Assembly (NCBI GenBank): GCA_900541505.1
Contig: UQKK01000019.1
Location: 1 to 64,000 of the forward strand
Direction of reading: 5' to 3'
Source: an uncultured Ruminococcus sp.
Lineage (GTDB): Bacteria; Bacillota; Clostridia; Lachnospirales; Lachnospiraceae
DNA: 64,000 bases
The position numbers and the translations under genes are program-made. Positions 1 to 7,198 of this stretch are shown here, in pieces. Position 1 is the first letter of the stretch, and each line of letters starts with the position of its first letter. The notes beneath the pieces are model-generated. The model did no database searches, was not told the DNA's origin, and saw nothing but the letters and a program-made list of their open reading frames with translations.

Positions 1-247
1 AGATAATTGCAATATGCTGATTCGCAGAAGCTTTGTGGATGATATTGATTGTCTTTTCAATACTGAAGAACCTTGTCTGCGCATATGACGGTGCAGCCAT
101 GTTCATCAGACTCTGCCGGAATTCATCTTTTGCCACCGCGTCATTCGCAACAAGAAGCAGGTTTGCACCTACGACTCCACACCACTGTGTCGCCACCTGA
201 CCGTGAATCAGCCGATTGTCAATTCTCGTCAATCTAATATCTGGCAC
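1..247 (-). CDS. PTS mannose/GalNAc-family IIB component, 5' part only
   Basis: Reading the minus strand from a GTG at 247 gives about 82 residues beginning MPDIRLTRIDNRLIHGQV; the remainder lies outside the window. The RIDxRLIHGQV segment holds the histidine that is phosphorylated by IIA in the mannose/sorbose/GalNAc class of PTS IIB proteins, and VATQW plus LLLVANDAVA continue the family pattern, closest to AgaV-type (N-acetylgalactosamine) IIB. GTG is preferred because a GGGGGA ribosome site lies 7 nt upstream and the family starts here; an in-frame ATG at 280 would add 11 residues. IIC, IID and IIA partners are expected further left. The sugar is inferred, the family is clear. Confidence 0.85.
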   Translation of the reverse strand, partial: MPDIRLTRIDNRLIHGQVATQWCGVVGANLLLVANDAVAKDEFRQSLMNMAAPSYAQTRFFSIEKTINIIHKASANQHIAII

Positions 248-377
248 GCTCGTATCCCCCTTTCTTAATATTTCCAGCATCTTTTCGGGCAGGACAAAGC
301 CTCCTTCCTCATGCTGTTTCAACAAATTCTTTCCAATCCATCTCTGTATTGGAAAGTAACATCTGCTTACAGAGAAT

Positions 378-386
378 ATTATAGCA
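378..386 (-). promoter_or_regulatory. Extended -10 element (TGCTATAAT) before the PTS gene
   Basis: The minus strand carries TGCTATAAT, an extended -10 box, about 130 nt before the IIB start. No good -35 hexamer is seen at the usual spacing. No sigma-54 -24/-12 pair was recognised, although mannose-class PTS operons often use one. The leader between is about 125 nt. Confidence 0.4.
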
Positions 387-452
387 GACTTTGTCTTAAT
401 TAAGTTGCACTTTTTATCCGTTCTCTTGCATTTTTGATTATATGATTTGAAC

Positions 453-506
453 AAAAAACACCGGGAAATCATCCTTCTTTCTCACAAAAAGAACAATTCC
501 CCGGCA
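453..506 (-). terminator. Terminator after queH
   Basis: On the minus strand GCCGGGGAA pairs with TTTCCCGGT across a loop of about 29 nt and is followed by TTTTTT, just downstream of the queH stop. A T-run on the opposite side means it could act in both directions. Confidence 0.6.
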
Positions 507-513
507 TTTTTCA

Positions 514-1161
514 CTATTTTTGTGGTATATCTTCCTTTTTCTTCCTGCTCTCAAACGAGAACTGACATCCACAGTAATCCTGCCTGTACAGCCCGTATAT
601 CTCTGATAATTCTATGGAGCGTTTATATCCGTTTTTCTTCTTAAAGTCCGATTCAAGATAGGAAACTCCAACTTGTCTTCCTACTTCCCTGCCAATCTCA
701 TTGAGCTTCTGCGCATTTTTCAGAGGGCTGATAGACAGTGTTGTGGTAAAATAGTCAAATCCTCCCTTCACTGCCATCTGCGCTGTCTCTTCCAATCTGA
801 GCCTATAGCAGAGGAAACACCGTTCTCCCCCTTCTTTTACATGCTCCAGTCCCTGCGCCATCTCATAGAACTTCTCTTTATCGTACTGCCCCGCAAGAAA
901 AGAGACCGGATGGCTGAGCTTCATATCAGAAATCAGCATCTGCTGTTCTAAAAGGCGCTTCGTGTACTCACTCTCCGGATAGATATTCGGATTATAATAG
1001 TACACCGTAATCTCAAAATATTCTGACAGATACTCCAGCACATAGCTTGAGCAGGGAGCACAGCAGCTGTGAAGCAAAAGTCTGGGCACTTTATTTTCAC
1101 TTTTGAGCTGTCCGAGCAGCTTATCCAACTCTTTCTGATAATTTACTTTCTGCACGTTCAT
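514..1161 (-). CDS. queH: Epoxyqueuosine reductase QueH
   Basis: A 215-residue QueH-family (former DUF208) protein, the non-cobalamin enzyme that reduces epoxyqueuosine to queuosine in the wobble base of GUN-anticodon tRNAs. The family cysteines are all present: the adjacent pair in HSCCAPCSS near residue 33, the CFLCYRLR pair in the middle and the C-terminal DYCGCQF, which together bind the Fe-S cluster and metal. Length is typical. It is monocistronic here, divergent from the ABC importer at 1271 and followed by a terminator. Confidence 0.93.
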   Translation of the reverse strand: MNVQKVNYQKELDKLLGQLKSENKVPRLLLHSCCAPCSSYVLEYLSEYFEITVYYYNPNIYPESEYTKRLLEQQMLISDMKLSHPVSFLAGQYDKEKFYEMAQGLEHVKEGGERCFLCYRLRLEETAQMAVKGGFDYFTTTLSISPLKNAQKLNEIGREVGRQVGVSYLESDFKKKNGYKRSIELSEIYGLYRQDYCGCQFSFESRKKKEDIPQK

Positions 1162-1270
1162 CTGCCTGTTTCTCCTGTGTTTTTTCTACAGTATAACACA
1201 TTTCTCCCCATGCACCCATATCTATTTTTTTCATAAACTAAACTATATACCTGCCCACTGGAGTGATGAT

Positions 1271-2038
1271 ATGGATGCTATCTTAGAATTATCCGAAATA
1301 AATTATGCCTACCACACCCGCCAAGGCGAAACCAAAGCACTCACCGATATCTCTTTCTCCGTAAATCCCGGAAAGTTCACTGCCATCGTCGGTCCGTCGG
1401 GCTGCGGCAAATCCACCCTGCTCTCCCTCATATCCGGACTCATCAAGCCGGAGAGCGGAGAAATCACACTGTATCGGGAGCCGATTGATAAAAGCGAGAT
1501 TGCCGTGGGCTATATGCTGCAGCACGACCATCTCTTTGAATGGCGCAGCGTCTACCGCAATATCCTGCTGGGACTGGAAATCCAGCATCGCCTGAATCCC
1601 GCGACACGCAGAAAAGCAGAGGAACTCCTCGCCCAGTACGGGCTCAAAAACTTCAAACACGCCAAGCCTTCCGCCTTGTCAGGAGGTATGCGCCAGCGCG
1701 CCGCGCTCATCCGCACCCTGGTGCTGGAGCCGGAACTTTTACTGCTCGATGAGCCCTTCTCTGCCTTAGATTACCAGACCCGGCTCTCTGTCAGCGATGA
1801 CATCGGTCAGATTATCCGAGACTCCGGCAAGACTGCCCTGCTCGTCACTCACGACCTGTCTGAAGCAGTGAGCCTTGCCGACCGTGTCATCATTTTGAGC
1901 CGCCGCCCTGCTTCCATCGTAAAAATCCTGGATATCTCCTTTGACCTTGAGAAAGACACCCCGATGGAGCGGCGCAACGCTCCGGAATTTAAAAATTATT
2001 TCAATATTATATGGAAGGAGTTGAAAGCACATGAATGA
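1271..2038 (+). CDS. ABC importer ATPase, NitT/TauT family
   Basis: A 255-residue ABC ATPase. Walker A is GPSGCGKST (near residue 42), the Q-loop lies in YMLQHDHLFEWRS, the signature is LSGGMRQR, Walker B is LLLLDEPFSALD and the H-loop is VTHDLSEA. The LFEWRSVYRN segment and length match the nitrate/sulfonate/taurine group, which also includes pyrimidine-precursor importers. It overlaps the permease gene by 8 nt and so is translationally coupled. No substrate-binding gene is adjacent, so the substrate cannot be read from the locus; the thiamine cluster 45 kb away is not evidence for it. Confidence 0.9.
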   Translation: MDAILELSEINYAYHTRQGETKALTDISFSVNPGKFTAIVGPSGCGKSTLLSLISGLIKPESGEITLYREPIDKSEIAVGYMLQHDHLFEWRSVYRNILLGLEIQHRLNPATRRKAEELLAQYGLKNFKHAKPSALSGGMRQRAALIRTLVLEPELLLLDEPFSALDYQTRLSVSDDIGQIIRDSGKTALLVTHDLSEAVSLADRVIILSRRPASIVKILDISFDLEKDTPMERRNAPEFKNYFNIIWKELKAHE

Positions 2039-2828
2039 ATATTCCAACGGACAGAAGCGGTATCTTTTGAAACTTCGCCGCCACCACAGAATCGTCCTCG
2101 CCTCCCGCATCCTGATTCTCCTTGCCTTCCTCCTGCTCTGGGAGGCAACTGCGGATGCCGGAATCATTGACTCCTTCATTTTCAGCAGTCCCTCAAAGAT
2201 TGCGCTCTGTTTCTGGTCCATGGTCACAGACCGCACGATTTTTCACCATATCGGCATCACGCTCTATGAAATCATCGTCAGCTTTGTGCTGGTCACGGTT
2301 TTCAGTATCCTTGCAGCCGTGCTGCTCTGGTACAGCCGCAAACTCTCGGAAATTCTGGACCCCTATCTGGTGGTATTGAACAGCCTGCCGAAATCCGCAT
2401 TAGCTCCCCTCCTCATCGTGTGGCTGGGCGCCAATGAGACGACCATCATCGTCGCCGGCATGTCCGTTGCCATTTTCGGGAGTATCCTAAATTTGTACAC
2501 CACCTTTTCCTCCGTGGACCCGGAAAAAATCAAACTCATCTACACCCTGCACGGCACCAGGCGCCATGTACTCTCCAAAGTCATCCTGCCCGGTTCCATC
2601 CCCGTCATTATCAGCAATATGAAGGTCAATATCGGACTGTGCCTGGTTGGTGTTGTCATCGGAGAATTTCTCGCGGCCAGGAGCGGGCTGGGGTACCTCA
2701 TCATCTACTCAAGCCAGGTCTTCAAAATGGATTGGCTCATCATGTCTATTGTGCTGCTGTGTATTATGGCGGTGGTGCTGTACGCGGTAATCGGGGTGGT
2801 GGAGAAACTTTATCAAAAACGATTTTGA
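2031..2828 (+). CDS. ABC importer permease, NitT/TauT family
   Basis: A 265-residue BPD_transp_1 permease with about six membrane helices; the first starts near residue 20 (ILILLAFLLLWE). The EAA-type loop that docks on the ATPase is around STVDPEKIKLIYTLHG. ATG 2031 follows GGAAGGAG by 8 nt inside the end of the ATPase gene. The pair is closed by a strong terminator. Its 3' end, coding for FKMDWLIMSIVLLCIMA, recurs almost identically at 3534-3585. Confidence 0.9.
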   Translation: MNEYSNGQKRYLLKLRRHHRIVLASRILILLAFLLLWEATADAGIIDSFIFSSPSKIALCFWSMVTDRTIFHHIGITLYEIIVSFVLVTVFSILAAVLLWYSRKLSEILDPYLVVLNSLPKSALAPLLIVWLGANETTIIVAGMSVAIFGSILNLYTTFSSVDPEKIKLIYTLHGTRRHVLSKVILPGSIPVIISNMKVNIGLCLVGVVIGEFLAARSGLGYLIIYSSQVFKMDWLIMSIVLLCIMAVVLYAVIGVVEKLYQKRF

Positions 2829-2842
2829 TATCCGAATAAAAC

Positions 2843-2894
2843 ATACCCTCAGACATTTTCAAAGACGAATTTGTCTGAGGGTATTTAAAATTTC
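2843..2894 (+). terminator. Strong terminator after the ABC importer
   Basis: A perfect 13-bp stem (ATACCCTCAGACA with TGTCTGAGGGTAT), 16-nt loop, followed by TTAAAATTTC and a T-rich run. It begins 15 nt after the permease stop. Confidence 0.9.
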
Positions 2895-2934
2895 TTTTTC
2901 TGTATTCTATGAATTCTTAACCGTGTTCCGCAAT

Positions 2935-3045
2935 TTACATTATTTCTACACCGTGTCCTGCTAAAAACTCTTTTATCAGTGGAAGCATATATTCAACTGA
3001 CTGAAGCTGTGCTTGTAATTCTATATCTTTATTGATATCATGCAC
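2935..3045 (-). CDS. Possible 36-residue partner of the MNT protein
   Basis: A GTG-started frame overlapping the end of the nucleotidyltransferase gene by 8 nt, with GAGGGGG 10 nt upstream. It codes for a short acidic, helical-looking peptide beginning MHDINKDIELQAQL. The position is where a HEPN toxin gene would sit in an MNT-HEPN pair, but 36 residues is far too short and no RxxxxH motif is present. It may be a remnant or an unrelated small protein. Confidence 0.25.
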   Translation of the reverse strand: MHDINKDIELQAQLQSVEYMLPLIKEFLAGHGVEIM

Positions 3046-3373
3046 TGAGCTTTACCCCCTCATCTCTTACACTGCGATAGTATGGCAGATTGTCTACCCA
3101 GTAGTTAAAATGGTCTACATTGATTATTACCGGAGAAATATCTACTCCGAATGTTACCAGGTATTCAAAAGCCATATCACTAATCTCATCAGATATTTTC
3201 TTTATCTTTTCCTCTGTCAGAGTAACCAGAATCATAACATCAATATCTGAAAGTTCAGAATAATCTCCTCTTGCATATGAGCCATATACAATAACACTGT
3301 CAAGAGTATTTCCCAGAAATTTCCTCAAACTGCTGGCAAACTGCTGCATAATATTTGTAATATTTGTCGGCAT
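3038..3373 (-). CDS. MNT-type nucleotidyltransferase domain protein
   Basis: A 111-residue stand-alone DNA polymerase beta-like nucleotidyltransferase. The family signature is clear: SVIVYGSYARGDYSELSD gives GSxARG followed by SDIDVMIL, with the two catalytic aspartates. Such minimal proteins are usually antitoxins of HEPN-MNT pairs, acting by adding AMP to the toxin. The start follows AGAGGTGAGG. No HEPN gene is adjacent, so it is either an orphan or works with the tiny frame that overlaps its end. It sits between a permease gene and a 3' scrap of a second permease. Confidence 0.8.
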   Translation of the reverse strand: MPTNITNIMQQFASSLRKFLGNTLDSVIVYGSYARGDYSELSDIDVMILVTLTEEKIKKISDEISDMAFEYLVTFGVDISPVIINVDHFNYWVDNLPYYRSVRDEGVKLSA

Positions 3374-3533
3374 CTGACCTCACCTCTTTCAGTTTCAGCC
3401 CTTCTTATTTTGTATTTTATTATACCGTATTCATTGGAATTTGTATACCTGACAACTTCAACGTTTTTCGTGATTCTTGTTAGTTTCCTATATTCCTCAG
3501 GCGATGGTCATTTTGTCTTTTTGTCCCTTTACC

Positions 3534-3613
3534 TCTTCAAGATGGATTGGCTCATCATGTCCATTGTGCTGCTGTGTATTATGGCAACGCTGCTGTATCA
3601 GTGTACTGATTAA
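3534..3613 (+). pseudogene. 3' fragment of a second ABC permease gene
   Basis: 3534-3585 matches the permease gene at 2719-2770 in 50 of 52 positions, in the same reading sense (FKMDWLIMSIVLLCIMA), then diverges to MATLLYQCTD and a stop. Upstream the sequence does not resemble the permease. It ends 1-4 nt from the cas7 stop on the other strand, so the junction of this scrap with the cas operon is essentially seamless. Best read as the end of a deleted paralogue or a rearrangement scar. Confidence 0.7.
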
Positions 3614-4458
3614 AATATCTCCGGCGGCACGCAACCATCCATTGCCCACGTAATTTCGTAATCTTCAAAGCTTCTCGGTCTGTCCGCTTTTGTTTCGATA
3701 TGAAAGCTTCTCTGTATCCTTCCACTGGACGCTATGGGAGTTTTTTCCTCATGCTGCCACCAATACATCCGGCATACTTCGATACTTCCATCCGGTCTTG
3801 CAGAGGAAGCATCGTTTTCAAACAGGGTTTTTAATGCCTCTTTCAAAATTTCCGCATCTTCCTGCGTAAATCCGGTCTTTTCCGCCAGCTGCACGTTGAC
3901 GCTTCCCATCACTTTGTAAACTGCAAACCCAACCCGGTGCTTTGTTCCCATGGTATCTGAAGCTTTGCCTTCCTTGCCCGCCTCACTGTTTACGCTCTTT
4001 GTAATCTGCATACTGATGATATCCACTGGAGAGAGGCTCACCGCCTGATGAATGGATACGGGTCCTCTCACGCCGAAAGACACCTCATCCCCTTTAAAAG
4101 CAAATACCTGCCCGAAACTTCTCACATCCATCCATTCTTTACAGGCAATCTTCGCGCACAAATCACGGTCGGCCTTTTTCTTTTTACTGATTTCATCGTT
4201 TAACTCCTGGCAGCTTTCCGCCCGCTCCTTTAAACTGCGGCAGCCGTCATCTGCTCTGTCATCCGACTGTACAAATACTTTCTGCCCCAAATCCTGGAAA
4301 CGGTTTCTGATTTTCCTCTTGATGCACACATCCGATATTTCCCCATATCCATCCAGGCTGATTCGCGGGCGGTTGCCGTTGAGCGGGTCGCCGTTTGGGT
4401 TTGCATTAGTCGCACTGATAAATAATGTAAAATCAATCTTTCCTTTTAATTCACTCAT
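3610..4458 (-). CDS. cas7: Type I-C Cas7 (Csd2), Cascade backbone
   Basis: A 282-residue Csd2/Cas7 protein that would polymerise along the crRNA. The N-terminus shows TLFISATNANPNGDPLNGNRPR, the family signature, then GYGEISDVCIKRKIRNR, DVRSFGQVFAFKG, VRGPVSIHQA, ITKSVNSE, TMGTKHRVGFAVYK and FENDASSARPDGS, all typical of I-C. The start overlaps the cas8c stop by 4 nt. The C-terminus (VPPEIF) looks a few residues shorter than usual and abuts the permease scrap. In complete I-C loci cas4, cas1 and cas2 follow; here they are absent. Confidence 0.95.
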   Translation of the reverse strand: MSELKGKIDFTLFISATNANPNGDPLNGNRPRISLDGYGEISDVCIKRKIRNRFQDLGQKVFVQSDDRADDGCRSLKERAESCQELNDEISKKKKADRDLCAKIACKEWMDVRSFGQVFAFKGDEVSFGVRGPVSIHQAVSLSPVDIISMQITKSVNSEAGKEGKASDTMGTKHRVGFAVYKVMGSVNVQLAEKTGFTQEDAEILKEALKTLFENDASSARPDGSIEVCRMYWWQHEEKTPIASSGRIQRSFHIETKADRPRSFEDYEITWAMDGCVPPEIF

Positions 4459-6464
4459 TCCGTTTCTCCCTTCACCGGTTCTTTTTTATATTTTTTCAAT
4501 TCATAGGACTGACTGTGAAATCCCAATAGATATAGTCCATCCAGCCTTCGGTTATCCTGAAATCTCTCCACAGTAAATAATTGGCAGATACCGTCAATCA
4601 AATTCTCGTAATACCGTCTCTCCTGCACAGATAATTTTCCTAAATACGGCTGCAGATTCTCCTCGATAATTTTCCAGGTCTCAAAGGGTCTCTGCGAAAA
4701 AGTACTCATGTATCGTTTTGCATTCGTCACTCTCCCAGCATCATTTTCCCTGTCATATGTCCGATACTCAATTCTGTCTGCCACAGCGAGCAGTCTGCCG
4801 TACAGATAATCTCTTTCCTTACATTCCTCGTTTAATGCCACGTTCCATACCTCCTGATTTCTTTCATACCGATTCTTTTTTACAAAGGAACAGGCAAGAG
4901 CTAAAACCCGTTCCCAATTGTACCTTTCTTTATAACTCTGCGGCATCGATGCCTTATTGACAGCAGCCGCAATAAAATCATAGGGTATCTTTCTCCCATC
5001 CCAGATACACGGAAGCAGTCTGCGGCTCACTTCCGCATATAATCTCTTTCCATTTTTGTCAACAATGGAAAGTCTGCCCTGTGACTCGGTTCCGTATAAA
5101 ATATCCGCAATTTCTCTGACGCCCGGAACTCCATAATAGGACTTTCTCATACCGTTTTTGTATTTAAACTGCAGCCACCCTCCATACTCGTGCCATTTCT
5201 TTATATTTTCCAGATATCTTGCGGTTTCCATGGCTTTATATTCAATCAGGCACATCCTTCCTGTACTAGCGGCGTCAAATGCCATGAGTATCATTCTCGA
5301 AGTATTCTCTACTTTTGCCCCGTAACCATCCAAAACGCTGTAAAACTCGCTGGCAGTGATAGGATTTCCATCAAACGTTTGCACCTTTTCTTGTCCCTGA
5401 TTTTCATCCTCCGCAGTCTGCATGGTCATTCCATCCTGCTCCTCGTAAGTTTCCTTTGCCGCCGAAATGATGGTCTCTGTGTCCGCCTCCCAGGACGGCA
5501 TTTTTTTCATATCAGATTCCCATGTAACCATTGTCAGCGTATCGAAACTTTTCCCCTGTCTGCGGATAATCCACTTCAACGCATTATGTATTTTCTGCGA
5601 GGATTCTCTCCCGATGGAAAGCGCCTGCTCCTTTGTGGCAAAGCGTCCGCGGAACGTATAATTTGACTCATCATTGGATGAAATCAGCTTCGCGCTGTCC
5701 CCTTCGTTTCTTATTTTTTTGGAATGAAGGTAAGAAGGTATCTGCTTTTCTCCTGTGAGATAGTCTAAGTCCTTTTCACCTTCTATGGTTCTGTAATACT
5801 CAATAAAATGTTTTCTAAGCGAGCGGTCATTCCAGCACTCATCACTTTCTTCAGCGGTCGGCAGCCCTTTTTTGTTTCTTATGATAAAACGGACAAACGC
5901 ATCCTGTTGGGGTACTCCTTCAATTTTGATATCTTTAGACAATCTCCCATTTTCATCCAGCACAAGAACCTTTTCTCTCACCAAGTCCTCTATTAATATC
6001 TCTTCTTTTAAATAGTGATAAAGAGCCTCCACTTTGTCATGTGTATATTCTGCCAGATACCATTGCTCCAGCTGCTCTATGTACAGTTCGTAATAACTCC
6101 TGATATCTCCTTTTTTGTCTTCCACATATCTTGCGTAATCCCCCGCAAGATACTTCAGATTATCGCAGAAAGGATGCGGGCATTTTCCGGTCCTGCTGCC
6201 GGACTTCTCTGTCACAGGGATAACAGTCAGATTCCTCTCTTTCTCTACTTTGGAAGCCCTTAAAAATTTACCGGATGAAGTAAGGGTGACCTCAATCTGC
6301 GCCTTTACTGTTGTATGAAAAGGCGGCAGAAGGACATACCACACTTTCTCCTCTATTTCATCCTTTCCATCCTTCCCCTTTCTTTTATATACTTTATATT
6401 CCATCTCTCCTACACGGTCTTCATTCTTCTCATATAAAGCAAGCAGTTCCCCTTCCCAGTTCAA
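4455..6464 (-). CDS. cas8c: Type I-C Cas8c (Csd1), Cascade large subunit
   Basis: A 669-residue Csd1/Cas8c protein, the subunit that reads the PAM in type I-C. Typical segments include YLAGDYARYVEDKKGD near the N-terminus, NYTFRGRF, ALSIGRESSQKIHNALKWIIRRQG in the centre and YYENLIDGICQLF near the C-terminus. It overlaps cas5 and cas7 by 4 nt each, so the operon is tightly coupled. Length is at the upper end of the family. No frameshift or stop is seen. Confidence 0.93.
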   Translation of the reverse strand: MNWEGELLALYEKNEDRVGEMEYKVYKRKGKDGKDEIEEKVWYVLLPPFHTTVKAQIEVTLTSSGKFLRASKVEKERNLTVIPVTEKSGSRTGKCPHPFCDNLKYLAGDYARYVEDKKGDIRSYYELYIEQLEQWYLAEYTHDKVEALYHYLKEEILIEDLVREKVLVLDENGRLSKDIKIEGVPQQDAFVRFIIRNKKGLPTAEESDECWNDRSLRKHFIEYYRTIEGEKDLDYLTGEKQIPSYLHSKKIRNEGDSAKLISSNDESNYTFRGRFATKEQALSIGRESSQKIHNALKWIIRRQGKSFDTLTMVTWESDMKKMPSWEADTETIISAAKETYEEQDGMTMQTAEDENQGQEKVQTFDGNPITASEFYSVLDGYGAKVENTSRMILMAFDAASTGRMCLIEYKAMETARYLENIKKWHEYGGWLQFKYKNGMRKSYYGVPGVREIADILYGTESQGRLSIVDKNGKRLYAEVSRRLLPCIWDGRKIPYDFIAAAVNKASMPQSYKERYNWERVLALACSFVKKNRYERNQEVWNVALNEECKERDYLYGRLLAVADRIEYRTYDRENDAGRVTNAKRYMSTFSQRPFETWKIIEENLQPYLGKLSVQERRYYENLIDGICQLFTVERFQDNRRLDGLYLLGFHSQSYELKKYKKEPVKGETE

Positions 6465-7198
6465 TCTTCCGCCCCCTTTTCCGCAAATTCGCTGATTCCG
6501 GAAAAATTGTCTTTTCCGAATTTACGCCGTTCCATATATTTGATAAAGCGTTTTTCTTTACATTCCTCCGGTCTGATGAACTCAATGATTCCACCTTTTT
6601 TCATCACGGGATGCCAGAAGTTCATCGTCATTTTCCCCTGCTCATCGGGCAGGATTGCTTCATCCGCATATGTCATGCCGTGATACATAAATCCATAGGA
6701 CACCTCCCCCGGCATGTCATCATAATAACTCTTGCCTTCTCCAAATACACAGGGTTCCACAAAGGCCTGGCACTCTCTTGTCCCAAGAAAAATGTCCCTT
6801 CTGCCCCCTCTTTTTACCATTCTTTTGGCAATATTGTGATGTTTATTTTCATTTCTGTCTGCTTCAAGTTCCACATGGTTTAAATTAAATTCAAAATGGG
6901 CTCTCACCTGGTAACAGACATCCCGAAGATACGTATAATATGCCAGGTCATTTCCGCCGTTGTATCTGATAGGTCTGACTCCCTTTGTCTCTGTCTGAAT
7001 CGGCTTCATCACACGGACCGCATCGACAATCCACATAATCGTTGGTTTCCAGAAGATGCTCTCCGTCACCCCTTTCAGCGCCTCATATGTAGGGATATGA
7101 TAACTCGATTTTTCCCCTCCTACACGGGTCACCGGGTCAGAAAACAGCGCGTAATCTCCGTAAACCTCAAACTCAATCGTATTTCTGTATTTTTTCAT
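6461..7198 (-). CDS. cas5: Type I-C Cas5, crRNA-processing subunit
   Basis: A 245-residue Cas5d-type protein. In type I-C this subunit replaces Cas6 and cuts the pre-crRNA, using a tyrosine and a Lys-His pair. Both regions are present: IPTYEALKGV near residue 38 and DRNENKHHNIAKRM near residue 117. GTRECQAFVEPC and FGEGKSYYDD follow the family. The gene overlaps the end of cas3 by 26 nt. It appears intact, which contrasts with the damaged helicase motifs in Cas3. Confidence 0.94.
   Translation of the reverse strand: MKKYRNTIEFEVYGDYALFSDPVTRVGGEKSSYHIPTYEALKGVTESIFWKPTIMWIVDAVRVMKPIQTETKGVRPIRYNGGNDLAYYTYLRDVCYQVRAHFEFNLNHVELEADRNENKHHNIAKRMVKRGGRRDIFLGTRECQAFVEPCVFGEGKSYYDDMPGEVSYGFMYHGMTYADEAILPDEQGKMTMNFWHPVMKKGGIIEFIRPEECKEKRFIKYMERRKFGKDNFSGISEFAEKGAED

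Noticed and set aside
3410..3613. A 67-residue plus-strand frame as a small membrane protein
   Set aside because: Its C-terminal part is the permease scrap and the N-terminal part has no ribosome site; better explained as a fragment.
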